DNA of 64,000 nt from assembly GCF_900461525.1 (NCBI RefSeq), contig NZ_UGOD01000001.1:3330001-3394000 (forward strand), written 5' to 3'. This stretch comes from Legionella busanensis. GTDB taxonomy: Bacteria > Pseudomonadota > Gammaproteobacteria > Legionellales > Legionellaceae. The notes under the pieces are model-generated. The model was not told the origin of the DNA and did not search any database. It saw only the letters and a program-made list of their open reading frames with translations. A program made the translations under genes and the position numbers. This document shows, in pieces, positions 1 through 9,376 of this stretch. Each line of letters begins with the position of its first letter. The stretch's first letter is position 1.

Positions 1-592
1 ACACTACAAAAATAATAGACCAATAAACTCCCAATATTAACAACTCTAATTTTTCTGATGCTACTTTACCCGTGTACAATCTTGATTTTATCGAAAAATA
101 AAGATGGCTGGGGACTGTAAATTTCAAACAGGGTATAAGAAAAAGCTGCCGTAAATATTGATTCGAAGACAGCTTGGAATTATAAACGCCTTTTTGCAAC
201 ATATAGCGGTAATCATCATCGCTCTCAGGATCGCCAAAATTACCATGGTGCAACCGCAAATGAGTATCTTTATAAGCTGAGTAAGTATGTAGAATAAGAT
301 GTCCGCTTAAGAAGGTGCCTAAAAACAGGTTAAGTAATTTGTTTTGGGCAATAGAATTATGTGAGGCCTCATGTAGAATGGTGGCCAGAGCACGTTGCCG
401 TGAACCAATGATAAGAATAGCTAAAGGATATAAAAGATAATTGGAGTAAAGCGTTAAGATAATTGTAATAGCAATTACTGTATAATCATATGAGACTGCG
501 ATTAGACCATGATAATTATCAAATTGGTATAATTTATTAATATCAGCACGAACCTCAGGTGAAAAAATATAGCGCTTGCAAAAACTTCTCAT
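1..592 (-). CDS. fatty acid desaturase, partial (C-terminus off the left edge)
   Basis: This membrane di-iron desaturase probably inserts a double bond into an acyl chain. The frame opens with ATG at 592 and runs off the window, so only about 196 N-terminal residues are visible. They hold hydrophobic segments and two histidine boxes of the family: HEASHN near residue 77 and HLRLHHGNFGDPE near residue 112. The third box would lie beyond the edge. The gene follows the decarboxylase gene on the same strand after 155 bases, so it may belong to the same operon. Family is fairly certain; the substrate is unknown. Confidence 0.8.
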   Translation of the reverse strand, partial: MRSFCKRYIFSPEVRADINKLYQFDNYHGLIAVSYDYTVIAITIILTLYSNYLLYPLAILIIGSRQRALATILHEASHNSIAQNKLLNLFLGTFLSGHLILHTYSAYKDTHLRLHHGNFGDPESDDDYRYMLQKGVYNSKLSSNQYLRQLFLIPCLKFTVPSHLYFSIKSRLYTGKVASEKLELLILGVYWSIIFVV

Positions 593-747
593 ATTTATTC
601 CTAAGTATTAACTCTCCCCTTACACTCCTTTAAATTTTTAAATCCCTTTATTAAGAAAGACAACTGTTAAGCATGTAGTACTAAGGTATAGCTTATGTAT
701 AATTATTAGTCAAAATGATTTTTAAGCTCTCTATTTTCCTCAGCTGT

Positions 748-1842
748 TTAAGATTGGCTGTTTAAAAAATCCCTATAACTGAAGGTTTTGATAAGGTCTA
801 TCTGACCATTTAATTGTTTTATAGCTATGGCAGGCATTCTTAAACCATTAAACCAGTTTTGTTTAACAATGGTATAACTTCCAGTATCTTTAAAGGAGAT
901 GCGGCTTCCTGGCTTTAATTTTTCTTTAAAACTAAACTCACCAAAAATATCTCCGGCTAAACAGGAATTTCCAGCAAGAATATAAGTATAAGGGCCTTCA
1001 TTAGGCTCAATGTGAACAGGTATAGGGAAAGAAATAACTTCAGGCATATGCGCGTCTGCAGAGCAATCTAAAATAGCAATTTGTTTCCCATTTTCAATAA
1101 TATCCACAACCGTAGTCTCAAGGCTTACGACGTTATTAAGAACAGCCTGCCCTGGCTCTAGATAAATCTGAACCTGATATTTATCACTAAATTCTTTTAA
1201 ACGATCAGAAAATTTCTGAATTGGATATCCTTGATTAGTAAAGCTTATACCGCCACCTAAATCTATCCATTCAATACTATGCAATAAATGACTATATTTT
1301 TTTTCAATTAGAAGCAAAGATTCAGCAAATTTATCAAAGCTGTTATTTTCACAATGAATATGGAACATCAGCCCAGAAACATCATCTATGACCGATTCAA
1401 TATGATTGATATCACTTTCTCCAAGTCTACAATTGGGTCTGCACGTATTACTTAAATCATGAGGGGAAAAACTATAACCAGGATTTATTCTTAATCCTGT
1501 TATTTGCTTAGGAGACTGGTTTCTAAAATACTTGACTTGGCTGGCACTATTAAAGACAATTTTATCTGCATAATTAATAACTTGCTGAAAATCGTCTTCA
1601 CTATAAGCAACACTATAGGAAATACCCTCACCGCCAAACTTTTCATAACCAAGCCTTACCTCATAAGGAGAAGACGATGTGAAACCATCCATATGTTTAC
1701 TAATTATGTCAAATAAAGCCCATACAGAAAAAGTTTTTAAGGCAAATAAGAACTTAGCACCTGACTTTTCTCTTATTTGTTCGATAATTTTAAGGTTAGC
1801 TAAAAGCTTTGATACATCAATCAAATAAAAAGGGGGCTTCAC
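748..1842 (-). CDS. nspC: carboxynorspermidine decarboxylase-like PLP enzyme (NspC family)
   Basis: Fold-type III PLP decarboxylase of 364 residues. The PLP lysine is K36 in FALKTFS, followed by the family stretch DGFTSSSPYEVRLG. The C-terminal AGNSCLAGDIFGE carries the active-site cysteine typical of carboxynorspermidine decarboxylases, and the length matches NspC (about 370). The start is GTG at 1842 behind a clear AGGAG six bases upstream. It lies 31 bases after the acyltransferase gene, so the two are surely co-transcribed. The usual partner, carboxynorspermidine dehydrogenase, is not visible in the window, so the true substrate may be another carboxylated polyamine or basic amino acid. 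Confidence 0.8.
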   Translation of the reverse strand: MKPPFYLIDVSKLLANLKIIEQIREKSGAKFLFALKTFSVWALFDIISKHMDGFTSSSPYEVRLGYEKFGGEGISYSVAYSEDDFQQVINYADKIVFNSASQVKYFRNQSPKQITGLRINPGYSFSPHDLSNTCRPNCRLGESDINHIESVIDDVSGLMFHIHCENNSFDKFAESLLLIEKKYSHLLHSIEWIDLGGGISFTNQGYPIQKFSDRLKEFSDKYQVQIYLEPGQAVLNNVVSLETTVVDIIENGKQIAILDCSADAHMPEVISFPIPVHIEPNEGPYTYILAGNSCLAGDIFGEFSFKEKLKPGSRISFKDTGSYTIVKQNWFNGLRMPAIAIKQLNGQIDLIKTFSYRDFLNSQS

Positions 1843-1873
1843 CTGTTTCTCCTAACTAAACTTAAATCTTAAG

Positions 1874-2737
1874 TTATTTTTTACTTATCAATAGCTTATC
1901 AATTAATCTTTGTGGCACTAATTTAATGAAAGGATAAATGACTTTTTCTGATGTTCTAAGCCAAGTAGAGATATCAGGATTGATTTCTGGTGAATAGCTA
2001 ATAGTTTTTGACAATACATAACCTATTAATTTTAATTTACTTAAATATTTAGCATACTTTGCAACATCAGCCCTCATTTGATTACAATCAAAGATTGTCG
2101 GATAACTGCACTTGGAACCCAAAAAAGATTGACCTGATGTACCCTTAATGACTCTAACATCAAGTCCTATCTTTTTTAATAATTTAAACAGCTTGACATC
2201 AATAACAGAAATATAATAGCGAATATCATTTTTAAATATAAATCCCAACATTGAAAGATATACACCTAGACCTACTGAAAAGCCTGAAGACGCGCGATAC
2301 TCCTTTACTATTGAAAGTATGGTTATATCGTAAACAGAATCTAATACCTCCGATAAATTATTTAAATGAATGATTTCTTGAATATCACAAGACCACGGTG
2401 GCTCTACTATAGTATGAAATGTTTTAAGACCTATTTTTGAAGGGCGCATCATTCTTACAGAGCCAATTGGTAGTTTCTCTTTATGATCAATAACTAATAA
2501 AAAATTTGAATAAGGCATGTATTCTTCGTACTCATTATTAAGTAACTCCTCATCATTTCTATAAACTTCCCAAAAGACTTTAGCCTCAACATATCTGGAT
2601 AAAAGACCAAAAGGACTATCATGATTTAAAAAATAAATTCCAAATCTTTTATTTGTATTTAATTTAAACTGAGTCATGCATTCTGAAGCTAATTTAAGCA
2701 GGGTTTCATTTGGAAGAGATAATAAAGAATTTTTCAT
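1874..2737 (-). CDS. GNAT / autoinducer-synthase-like acyltransferase
   Basis: Protein of 287 residues that I assign tentatively to the GNAT fold, near acyl-homoserine-lactone synthases and N-acyl amino acid synthases. Residues about 60-105 have the expected pattern: acidic Y-rich stretch EYEEYMPYSNFLLVID, then the strand IGSVRMMRPS. A later segment SGFSVGLGVYLSMLGF could form the acyl-donor side. There is no signal peptide. It is the first gene of the minus-strand group running into the decarboxylase and the desaturase, which suggests it joins a fatty acyl group to an amine. Function is inference; the family call is moderate. Confidence 0.5.
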   Translation of the reverse strand: MKNSLLSLPNETLLKLASECMTQFKLNTNKRFGIYFLNHDSPFGLLSRYVEAKVFWEVYRNDEELLNNEYEEYMPYSNFLLVIDHKEKLPIGSVRMMRPSKIGLKTFHTIVEPPWSCDIQEIIHLNNLSEVLDSVYDITILSIVKEYRASSGFSVGLGVYLSMLGFIFKNDIRYYISVIDVKLFKLLKKIGLDVRVIKGTSGQSFLGSKCSYPTIFDCNQMRADVAKYAKYLSKLKLIGYVLSKTISYSPEINPDISTWLRTSEKVIYPFIKLVPQRLIDKLLISKK

Positions 2738-3052
2738 ATAAATGTGTCAAAAAAATATTAATTAATTATAGTATTAAAATTAATCAAATTGAAAAATATT
2801 TGAATAAATAGACATCTATTCCAAGAGATATTTATTTTTTTGGTACCTAATGATTAATTTATTTACAAAATCCTTTAACTCAAAGTTAAAGCGCTCCCTA
2901 CATCTGACTAGCAATTAATCCATCTAACTAGTTCAAACCAGATGCTTTCAACCTCGCTATATTAAGAGTTACCTAGGTTAAGAATTTCTTAATATTATTT
3001 TTTTCAACTAGATCTATAATAAACTATATTGGTTTTTAATTGACTCAATTGT
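2738..3052. other. divergent intergenic region with promoter signals
   Basis: The 315 bases separate the divergent acyltransferase and protease-like genes. I see no gene. The right half holds the PmrA-like box and a -10 hexamer described separately. Confidence 0.6.
2977..2996 (+). promoter_or_regulatory. PmrA-type box upstream of the C58-like gene
   Basis: GTTAAG at 2977-2982, five bases, then CTTAAT at 2988-2993 followed by ATT. The second half matches the nine-base Legionella PmrA element cTTAATatT exactly, and the two half-sites keep the 11-base direct-repeat spacing of PmrA boxes. A TATAAT hexamer lies 18 bases downstream at 3015-3020, and the ATG is at 3053. The match is seen; binding is inference. 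Confidence 0.6.
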
Positions 3053-4783
3053 ATGAAATTTAAAAATCAAGATTTTATTTTAAATCGGTTAGCGAGATTT
3101 TTAGAGTTCGATAAGCCTGATTCACCAATGTTTTCAGTGTCAAAGAATAATATTAATAGCTCTAGCAAAGATATTTTTATTGATACTGAGCTACGTGCTC
3201 AGCTGAAAAGCCAATTAGAAACAAAAGGCTTTTGTCACGGGTTAACTGTATTACACGCTTTAATGGAAAAAGAAGGCAAATTGACTTGGTGGGAAGCCTG
3301 TTTAAAAGAGATTATAAATTGGGATGGCCAAGAAAATTCCTTAGATAGCGACATTAACTTACCGGATCAAGTGGAGAGTACTACAAGACGAGCTCTATTT
3401 CATCGGGTGTTAAACTATGTCGTGATTGCCCATGTTTTATCAGGTCATCACTTTGATAATTTCATGGTAGGCAACACTCGAAACTTCAATCAAACCAAAG
3501 TATTTGCAAAAGACTATCTACCCTTAAGTTTTGCTACTGATATGCAGTTTGGGCCAAGGCAGTTTGTCATCGGTGACTTTAAATGTGAGACTTGGGAGCA
3601 GGTACTGAATGAAAAGCTATTAGATACGTCTATTGTTTTAGCGCACACAGCATCACATACTTTTAGAATAGGTATTACCAAAGACAAACCGGTTCAGTGG
3701 TTTGTTTATGACCCTAACTATAATCATAACACAGGTGATAAACCAATTCACAAACTCTTTCAGACTAAGCAAGCTATGATCAATGAAATATTAAGGATTT
3801 CAGAAGGTTCTTTGGGTTTAAGCTTTACCCCGCTACAAAATAATCGTCTAGAAATTGTTGAACCTACCCTTGAGGCAGAAAATATAACCAGTAACGTTAT
3901 TCAAATTATGACTAAGTACGCGCCAGATAAATTGTTAATGTTAAATGATGTTGAAAAACTAGTAATGCTTATTGAAAATTTGCCTAAACCGACGTTTGCC
4001 TTTTTATACCTTTATTTACCTCAATTGCATCATACAATGTTAGAAGTTATAAAAAAAAATCATGCTATTAAATGCAAATTTTTTGATTTTTTATTTGCTA
4101 GAGAAGAGGGTTTAGGTTCAACATACCTGGAAAGTCTAGCTACCTGTTTACTACTGAAAGAAATATGCTTACAAGCAAATGATGAGTTTAAAAAAAAGCT
4201 AATAGATTTATTTAATAACATAAATTTTTCTTTATTTATTAAGCAAACAAACTCAGACAATTTATTAAGTATGTTTAACGCTATCTTGTCACCTTTAACT
4301 AATAAGGACGAAGACAATTTCATCCTACCTGACCTATTAAGTTTAGTTAATAAAACGAATGAACAAGGAATTTCTATTTGGCAAGAATTAAACGCAAAAA
4401 CATCACATCTTTGTCTACAAATCATTCGTTTATGCGTTAATCATATACAAACTTTAGATATAGAAGCAGTGTACACTATCGCTTTAACACTCTCTTTGAA
4501 AGAAAAAGGCGACTTTAAAGAGTTATGTCGTGAGCGGCATTGGTGGCGTGCGAATGAATTTGGCGAAACTAGGTCTTGGCAAATGCTTATGCTTGCTTGT
4601 CAAGAGCGGCTTAAAGACCCAACAGTTGTTAAAGGAAAAGATTGGGAAAATTATGACAGACTTGTTAATCTGAAAGTCAGTAGACCAGGACTGAGTGGCT
4701 TTTTCTCAAAATCAGTCGTTTTGCCAACCACCAATAATATTAATGATGTCTCTTTATCTTATAATGAGCCTAGTAAAAAATAA
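3053..4783 (+). CDS. putative YopT-like (C58) cysteine protease, candidate effector
   Basis: Protein of 576 residues with no signal peptide or membrane segment. Three blocks near the N-terminus resemble the C58/YopT papain-like family: GFCHGLTVLH with C61, ASHTFRIGI with H202, and WFVYDPNY with D220. Order and spacing fit a Cys-His-Asp triad; in YopT the gaps are also roughly 120 and 16 residues. Residues 230-576 are helical and match nothing I know. The gene stands alone, divergent from the acyl-amine cluster and behind a PmrA-type box, as expected for a Dot/Icm substrate. The protease call rests on short motifs only; an inactive or different papain-like fold is possible. Confidence 0.5.
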   Translation: MKFKNQDFILNRLARFLEFDKPDSPMFSVSKNNINSSSKDIFIDTELRAQLKSQLETKGFCHGLTVLHALMEKEGKLTWWEACLKEIINWDGQENSLDSDINLPDQVESTTRRALFHRVLNYVVIAHVLSGHHFDNFMVGNTRNFNQTKVFAKDYLPLSFATDMQFGPRQFVIGDFKCETWEQVLNEKLLDTSIVLAHTASHTFRIGITKDKPVQWFVYDPNYNHNTGDKPIHKLFQTKQAMINEILRISEGSLGLSFTPLQNNRLEIVEPTLEAENITSNVIQIMTKYAPDKLLMLNDVEKLVMLIENLPKPTFAFLYLYLPQLHHTMLEVIKKNHAIKCKFFDFLFAREEGLGSTYLESLATCLLLKEICLQANDEFKKKLIDLFNNINFSLFIKQTNSDNLLSMFNAILSPLTNKDEDNFILPDLLSLVNKTNEQGISIWQELNAKTSHLCLQIIRLCVNHIQTLDIEAVYTIALTLSLKEKGDFKELCRERHWWRANEFGETRSWQMLMLACQERLKDPTVVKGKDWENYDRLVNLKVSRPGLSGFFSKSVVLPTTNNINDVSLSYNEPSKK

Positions 4784-5233
4784 TACCATTTTTTAATAAA
4801 TTAATTTTGCGGTTTAATTAAACAAAACTTATCTTAAAAGACCTCAAAAAAAACTATTGTCAAACCAGTAAAAATCTTTAATTTAATGTGCTAACAATAA
4901 CAAAGATTATTGTGCGTTTTTTACCTCAAAATATCGTAGCTTAATTACTTAGAATCATTAGTTAGCCTAAGCGTCAATAGCAAAACAAGTACTACTTTGC
5001 TTTTTCTTTTCCGTTAATAATTTGCCACGCATATAGGTAAAGTAATATTTTTTCAATCCATTCTATACAGTTTTTCATTTTACCGAATGACTTCACCATT
5101 AGCTTTATTTTGCAGCACGACCTGTAGTATCTTTATAATTTGTTGAGCGCCACTTTATTTAGCTCAGCCTTAAAATTTTACATACAATTACATAGTAAAT
5201 TGACGTGTTTCTGCAGCTTGTAAACATTTATTT
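4784..5233. other. AT-rich intergenic region, no gene seen
   Basis: The 450 bases between the protease-like gene and the ankyrin pseudogene hold no convincing ORF, RNA gene or strong hairpin on either strand. Confidence 0.5.
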
Positions 5234-6399
5234 TTACGAGATTGTGATGCTAAAAAAACCATTCTTACCCAAGTACTCACCACAGGCAATAACACTTTTT
5301 AGCTGATTAATTTCATTAAATACACTTATTCTTTTTTTTCTGTCTGTTTCTAAATACTGAGTATATTGATCACATAAGTCTTTGGAAGCTATCGTTGGAC
5401 TTTGTCTTTCAAAATGGTTTTTTGCATCTAAATAAGGCTGTAAAAAATCAGCATTATAAATGGAATATGCCAGCTCCTGTTCACGAGCAGTCAAGGGCTC
5501 CATATTTGTAACTTTTATATAAGTTAATGTCTTTTGCAATGCCTGATATTCGAGTAAAAAATTATTAAATGCTTGATGCAAGAGTGGGTCGATAGGTAAA
5601 TCCTCCTGTTGTATTTGATCATAAATTTGTTCAAGCAACGCAGATAAGGGATATTTATCATTATCATTAAGCAGCATACAATGATAGATAGATCATCGTG
5701 TATCCTCATCTGAATAGACCAATTTGATGAGAAAGTTTTCTAGTGTGGGATATTTTTTATAAAAATTAATTTGTGTTGCTAAATTTTTCTTAAGCATAGG
5801 CAATTCTTGCGGAAGAAATTTTTTATTAATCCAATTTGAAAAATCTTCTAAACAACCTAAAGGAAGCCCTTTTATGTCAAGAAAGTTATAATAATAGGCA
5901 AATGCTTTTAATCCAGATCCAAACACACCTGAAATGTTTTAACAATGCGATAATGCAGGAAAGATAAGATCAATATATAAAGAAAAATTTTTAAAAGATT
6001 AAACAAACCGCCAAAAAATTTAACCCCATCCTTATCAATTGATGGCAGTAATCTAAAAAAAGTATCAATAGGCGTTTCACCCTTTTTATTTTTTATCTTG
6101 AGATCAGCACCTAATAACATTAATTCTTTCCAATTAATAAATGTCGCGCTAGCTAGGGCAGGACTACAGCGGTTTGACATATGAATTAATGCAGCTAAAT
6201 GCAGTAAAGTATTGCCATCATCATCCTATTGATTGATATTATATTTGTTTGCTTTAATGGCTTTATTGACTTCAGTAATAGAATAAGGTTGTCCATTTTT
6301 ATCAGGCCTAAGAACATCATAAGTGCGTTCAGCTTGAATAAAAATTCTATGCAATGTATCGCTTGTTTTATCACTCTTACTTAGACTGTTTTTCAACAT
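5234..6399 (-). pseudogene. degraded ankyrin-repeat protein gene
   Basis: The frame starts with ATG at 6399 and reads into an ankyrin repeat, but TAG at 6226-6228 interrupts it just before DDDGNTLLHLAALIH. The same frame then carries a second repeat (LMLLGADLKIKNKKGETP) down to about 5908. The coding sense shifts frame near 5910-5925 to residues GSGLKAFAYYYNFL, and again near 5680-5700 to a helical tail ending at 5234. One stop and two frameshifts in an otherwise coherent protein of about 385 residues show recent decay. Intact relatives are typically ankyrin effectors; this copy is probably dead. Confidence 0.75.
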
Positions 6400-6545
6400 T
6401 GTATATTTCTCTTATACAAAAGATTAATGTTGTTTTATATCTAGTATAATGTTTGTGCTAACTCTTGTTTATTTTAAACTGACTTAGGCTTTGTTTACAT
6501 CAGAATTTCAATCTCTTACTTAGTAAAGAGCGCTACTCTCCTCTT

Positions 6546-6737
6546 TCATACAATCATTTTAGCCCTATTTTGTTCTAACTCTTTAATAGTCTCTCTAGCT
6601 TCACTTAAGACTAAGTCCTCTTTTAATCCTTTTATTTCTGTGGTTGAAAATATAGCATGCTCAGCTTTAGCTTGTTTTATATAATTAATTAAATAAATTA
6701 AATCAGCATGATTAATAGTGAATGCTTGATTTAGCAT
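6546..6737 (-). CDS. small hypothetical protein
   Basis: The 63-residue frame starts best at ATG 6737, which has AAGGA about eight bases upstream; a longer frame reaches 6788 without a ribosome site. The protein is soluble, helical and charged toward the C-terminus (LSEARETIKELEQNRAKMIV). I do not recognise it. It lies among decayed genes, so it could be a remnant. Confidence 0.4.
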   Translation of the reverse strand: MLNQAFTINHADLIYLINYIKQAKAEHAIFSTTEIKGLKEDLVLSEARETIKELEQNRAKMIV

Positions 6738-7048
6738 AATTACATCCTTATTTTTGTAGGTTAGGCTCACCAGAATATTAATATTCAAAAAAATGAATGA
6801 GCCTATAATGCTTGTTCAAACTACAGTCAGTTTAATGTGTAGAGTAGAAGTAAAAAATTAATTAAAGTCAATGGGTTATTTATAATACTGTTATTCAGGG
6901 GTGTTTTATTTGGTTTTGTAGATAGAGCTTGGTACTTTAAAAAATATTATGAATAAAATCAGGCTAAACACAGTAAAATAGAAATAATTTTGAAGCTTTA
7001 GCCTATTAATAACTTGACCAAATTTAAGGGCTACAGACTCACCAGTAT
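6738..7048. other. intergenic region, nothing recognised
   Basis: About 310 AT-rich bases between two small minus-strand frames. No gene, repeat or hairpin stands out. Confidence 0.4.
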
Positions 7049-7252
7049 TTAATTCTTTTTGTTCATTCCCACTATAGCTTGCAGATTGTTTTTCATTAAT
7101 CTAGTAGCGTCCGTAACCTTTTCTTGAAAAGCATTTGCAAAATTTGTATAAGCTTTTTCAATTATTGGATTTTTGAATGTAATTTCAGCCTGTCTACTTC
7201 TAGGTATTGTAAGCGAGCCCCCTTTTATTCTACCAGTTACTGAATCAACCAA
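7049..7252 (-). CDS. small hypothetical frame, possibly a gene remnant
   Basis: A 67-residue frame beginning at TTG 7252 with no clear ribosome site and no ATG upstream. The composition looks coding (basic and polar, ITFKNPIIEKAYTNFANAFQEK). It follows a frameshifted gene on the same strand and may be the C-terminal remains of a larger protein. No family recognised. Confidence 0.25.
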   Translation of the reverse strand: MVDSVTGRIKGGSLTIPRSRQAEITFKNPIIEKAYTNFANAFQEKVTDATRLMKNNLQAIVGMNKKN

Positions 7253-7344
7253 ATGGCTCGGCTATATTGTTAAAGGTAAGTAGCAAAATCTTTTAGATGA
7301 GCCATAGCCATTTTGTTTACTATTACGATCTTAAGGTCAACTCA

Positions 7345-7870
7345 TTAATTTAAATTTAACATGAGTATTTTGTTATCAAAAAAGTCATGCATCTTTTGAG
7401 TTAGCTGCGGTAAAATTCTATCGACAGGAATGATGCTACTCTTATTAGTGAGACATTTCATAGTAGATGATTCATAAATCATAAAATTATAGGTATAGGC
7501 AAGCTCAAAAGTACGAATGAGTGTAAGAGCTAATCCCCCATTTGCTTTTTTTAAGTTTGAAAATTGCTTAATTAGAAAGGACCAACAATCCTCTGGCGAT
7601 AGCTCATTGCAATGAGCCAGGGATTCTGCAATCGATTGGTTATCATGTAAAGAAAAAAAATTTTTTGACGGTGCTTTCAGGTTTAGGATATTTAGATAAA
7701 TAAGCTAAGCCTATTGCTTGTACCATCTTATGATTCAACGCCAAAGGATTGCAACTCAATTTTTCAAATAAAGGTAGTTCTACACTAGAAATAAGTCCAA
7801 AATTTAACTCTCTATATTTAAATGTATTAAAATGCGATTGTTTTACAGTATTTGCTAAAACCTGCTCTAT
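7345..7870 (-). pseudogene. frameshifted remnant of an unrecognised protein
   Basis: After TAG at 7871-7873 an open frame runs IEQVLANTVKQSHFN... into a run of eight T on the coding strand (about 7663-7670), where it hits TGA at once. Shifting by one base restores a coherent continuation (SLHDNQSIAESLAHCNELS...) to TAA at 7345-7347. The two halves together give about 175 residues of helical, protein-like sequence. There is no start codon at the 5' end, so it is a fragment. The family is unknown to me, but it resembles the C-terminal helical domains of large effectors. Confidence 0.5.
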
Positions 7871-8039
7871 CTAGAATTACTCTTATTAAAAAGCGTTAAT
7901 AATATCACTTTTATTTAAAAAATATATTTTAAATATTAAAAATAGAGTAGCGATTTCATAATTTAGAATATTATTAAAGACTAAAGCGTATTATCAAAAA
8001 GGACCATTGAATGATAATAACATACATAACACGTAGCAT

Positions 8040-8426
8040 TTATACATGCAAAATTGGCCCTGGATATTGGGCTACAATACTATCTGAAGTAAGTAAAGTA
8101 ATTCCTTCATGCGTAGCTTGAGCTACAAGTATTCTATCAAAGGGATCTTTATGGATAGCAGGCAGATTCTGAATAAATACAGCATGCGCACTTTCAATTG
8201 CTAATTCAATATACTCATTATCTAATAAATTGCGCCGCAGCACTCGCACATCAATTTGAAAATTAATCTTTTGTAAGCTACTTTTGATAGCAATTTCCCA
8301 GATACTAGCAGCGCTAAAAAAGAGCTCATTTGATTCTTCCTCAATAATACGCCGTGCTTCAGCTGGTAATTCCTCAGGAAAACCAGCTGCCCACAAAATT
8401 AAATGGGTATCGAGTAATACTTTCAT
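8040..8426 (-). CDS. vapC: type II toxin, PIN-domain ribonuclease (VapC family)
   Basis: A 128-residue PIN domain, predicted to be an Mg2+-dependent RNase toxin. The acidic active-site residues are visible: D6 in LLDTHLILW, E44 in SIWEIA, and D94/D97 in DPFDRIL, with D115 in TSDSI. Its ATG overlaps the stop of the antitoxin by four bases (8423-8426), the usual translational coupling of such pairs. The locus sits in a decaying accessory region, as expected for a mobile or addictive module. Confidence 0.88.
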   Translation of the reverse strand: MKVLLDTHLILWAAGFPEELPAEARRIIEEESNELFFSAASIWEIAIKSSLQKINFQIDVRVLRRNLLDNEYIELAIESAHAVFIQNLPAIHKDPFDRILVAQATHEGITLLTSDSIVAQYPGPILHV

Positions 8427-8668
8427 AAATTTCCATCAAAGAGATTTTCTATTTCTGAACTTCCTATCCTATCAAAATCTTTCGGTATAGTTAGCTGACC
8501 TATCATAAACCCCAAACGACGCTTTTTTTTAGGAGCGGTTGTTGTAAGAGCTGTGACTTTTACAAGAGGTTTACCTGCTTTTGCAATAATAAAAGGTTCA
8601 CCTTGAACTGCTTCCTCTATTAGCTTAGATAAGTGAGTTTTAGCTTCATGAATATTTACTTGGTGCAT
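8423..8668 (-). CDS. antitoxin, Phd/YefM family
   Basis: An 81-residue partner of the PIN toxin. The N-terminus MHQVNIHEAKTHLSKLIEE is the typical Phd/YefM DNA-binding segment, followed by GEPFIIAKAGKPLVKV. The C-terminal tail (residues 55-81) would wrap the toxin. It is the first gene of the pair and probably represses the shared promoter upstream of 8668. Confidence 0.88.
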   Translation of the reverse strand: MHQVNIHEAKTHLSKLIEEAVQGEPFIIAKAGKPLVKVTALTTTAPKKKRRLGFMIGQLTIPKDFDRIGSSEIENLFDGNL

Positions 8669-8766
8669 AGAAGCTCCAAAGAACTAAGTTTACTTAGTTT
8701 AGTTTAATTAAAAATAAGTTACTTTGCAAGTTAGAGCCTCAAAAACAACAGTAATTGAGAAAACAG

Positions 8767-9327
8767 ATGTCACAATTAGTTGGCTATGCCCGCCTCAGCA
8801 CCCTTGAGCAAAATTTAAACTCATAAGTCGATGCCCTCCTAAAAGCGGGCTGGCAAAAAATCTTATTTTTAAAGATAAAGTTTCCAGTTCTAAAACAGAG
8901 CGACCTGGATTAAATGAATGTTTAGAAAAATTATCAGCAGGCGATGTCTTAGTCGTTTGGCGGCTCGACCGTTTAGATCGCTCGATGGTGCATTTAGTAA
9001 CGCTCATTGAAACCTTACGTGAAAAAGGAGTGGGATTTAAATCGTTATGTGATGGCGCGATTGACACCACCACTGCTTCTGGTGAATTAGTTTTTAATAT
9101 TTTTTCGTCCATGGCTCAATTTGAACGCACGCTTATTCAAGAGTGAACTCAGGCTGGACTTTCTGCTGCGCGTGCTCGTGGAAAAAAAGGGGGGGCGCCC
9201 TAAAGTGGACGCTTCTAAAATTCAAGCAGCGAAACGTATGCATCAAGATAAAACTTTAGCCATTGCCGATATTTGCAAAGTGCTTAATATTTCTAAGCCA
9301 ACCTTGTATCGTTATTTGGCTTCTTAA
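8767..9327 (+). pseudogene. serine recombinase (resolvase/invertase), broken
   Basis: ATG at 8767 begins MSQLVGYARLSTLEQNLN, the catalytic N-terminus of a Tn3/Pin-type resolvase with the nucleophile serine in RLST. TAA at 8824-8826 interrupts it; a frameshift follows near 8860-8880, after which DVLVVWRLDRLDRS and MAQFERTLIQE are clear. TGA at 9144-9146 stands where an arginine belongs. The frame then runs through GRPKVDASKIQAAKR and a C-terminal helix-turn-helix to TAA at 9325-9327. All domains are present, so the gene was once complete. Two shorter remnants of the same C-terminal domain lie at 10971 and 17471. Confidence 0.88.
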
Positions 9328-9376
9328 AAAGAAAATTGCCTAATTTACAAATATTTTCTTTCAGAAAAATATTTAA

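Noticed and set aside
5234-6399. Three separate small ankyrin genes
   Set aside because: The frames join into one ankyrin protein when a stop and two frameshifts are read through, so they are one pseudogene.
9121-9327. A separate small helix-turn-helix regulator
   Set aside because: The frame is the C-terminal domain of the broken serine recombinase that starts at 8767.
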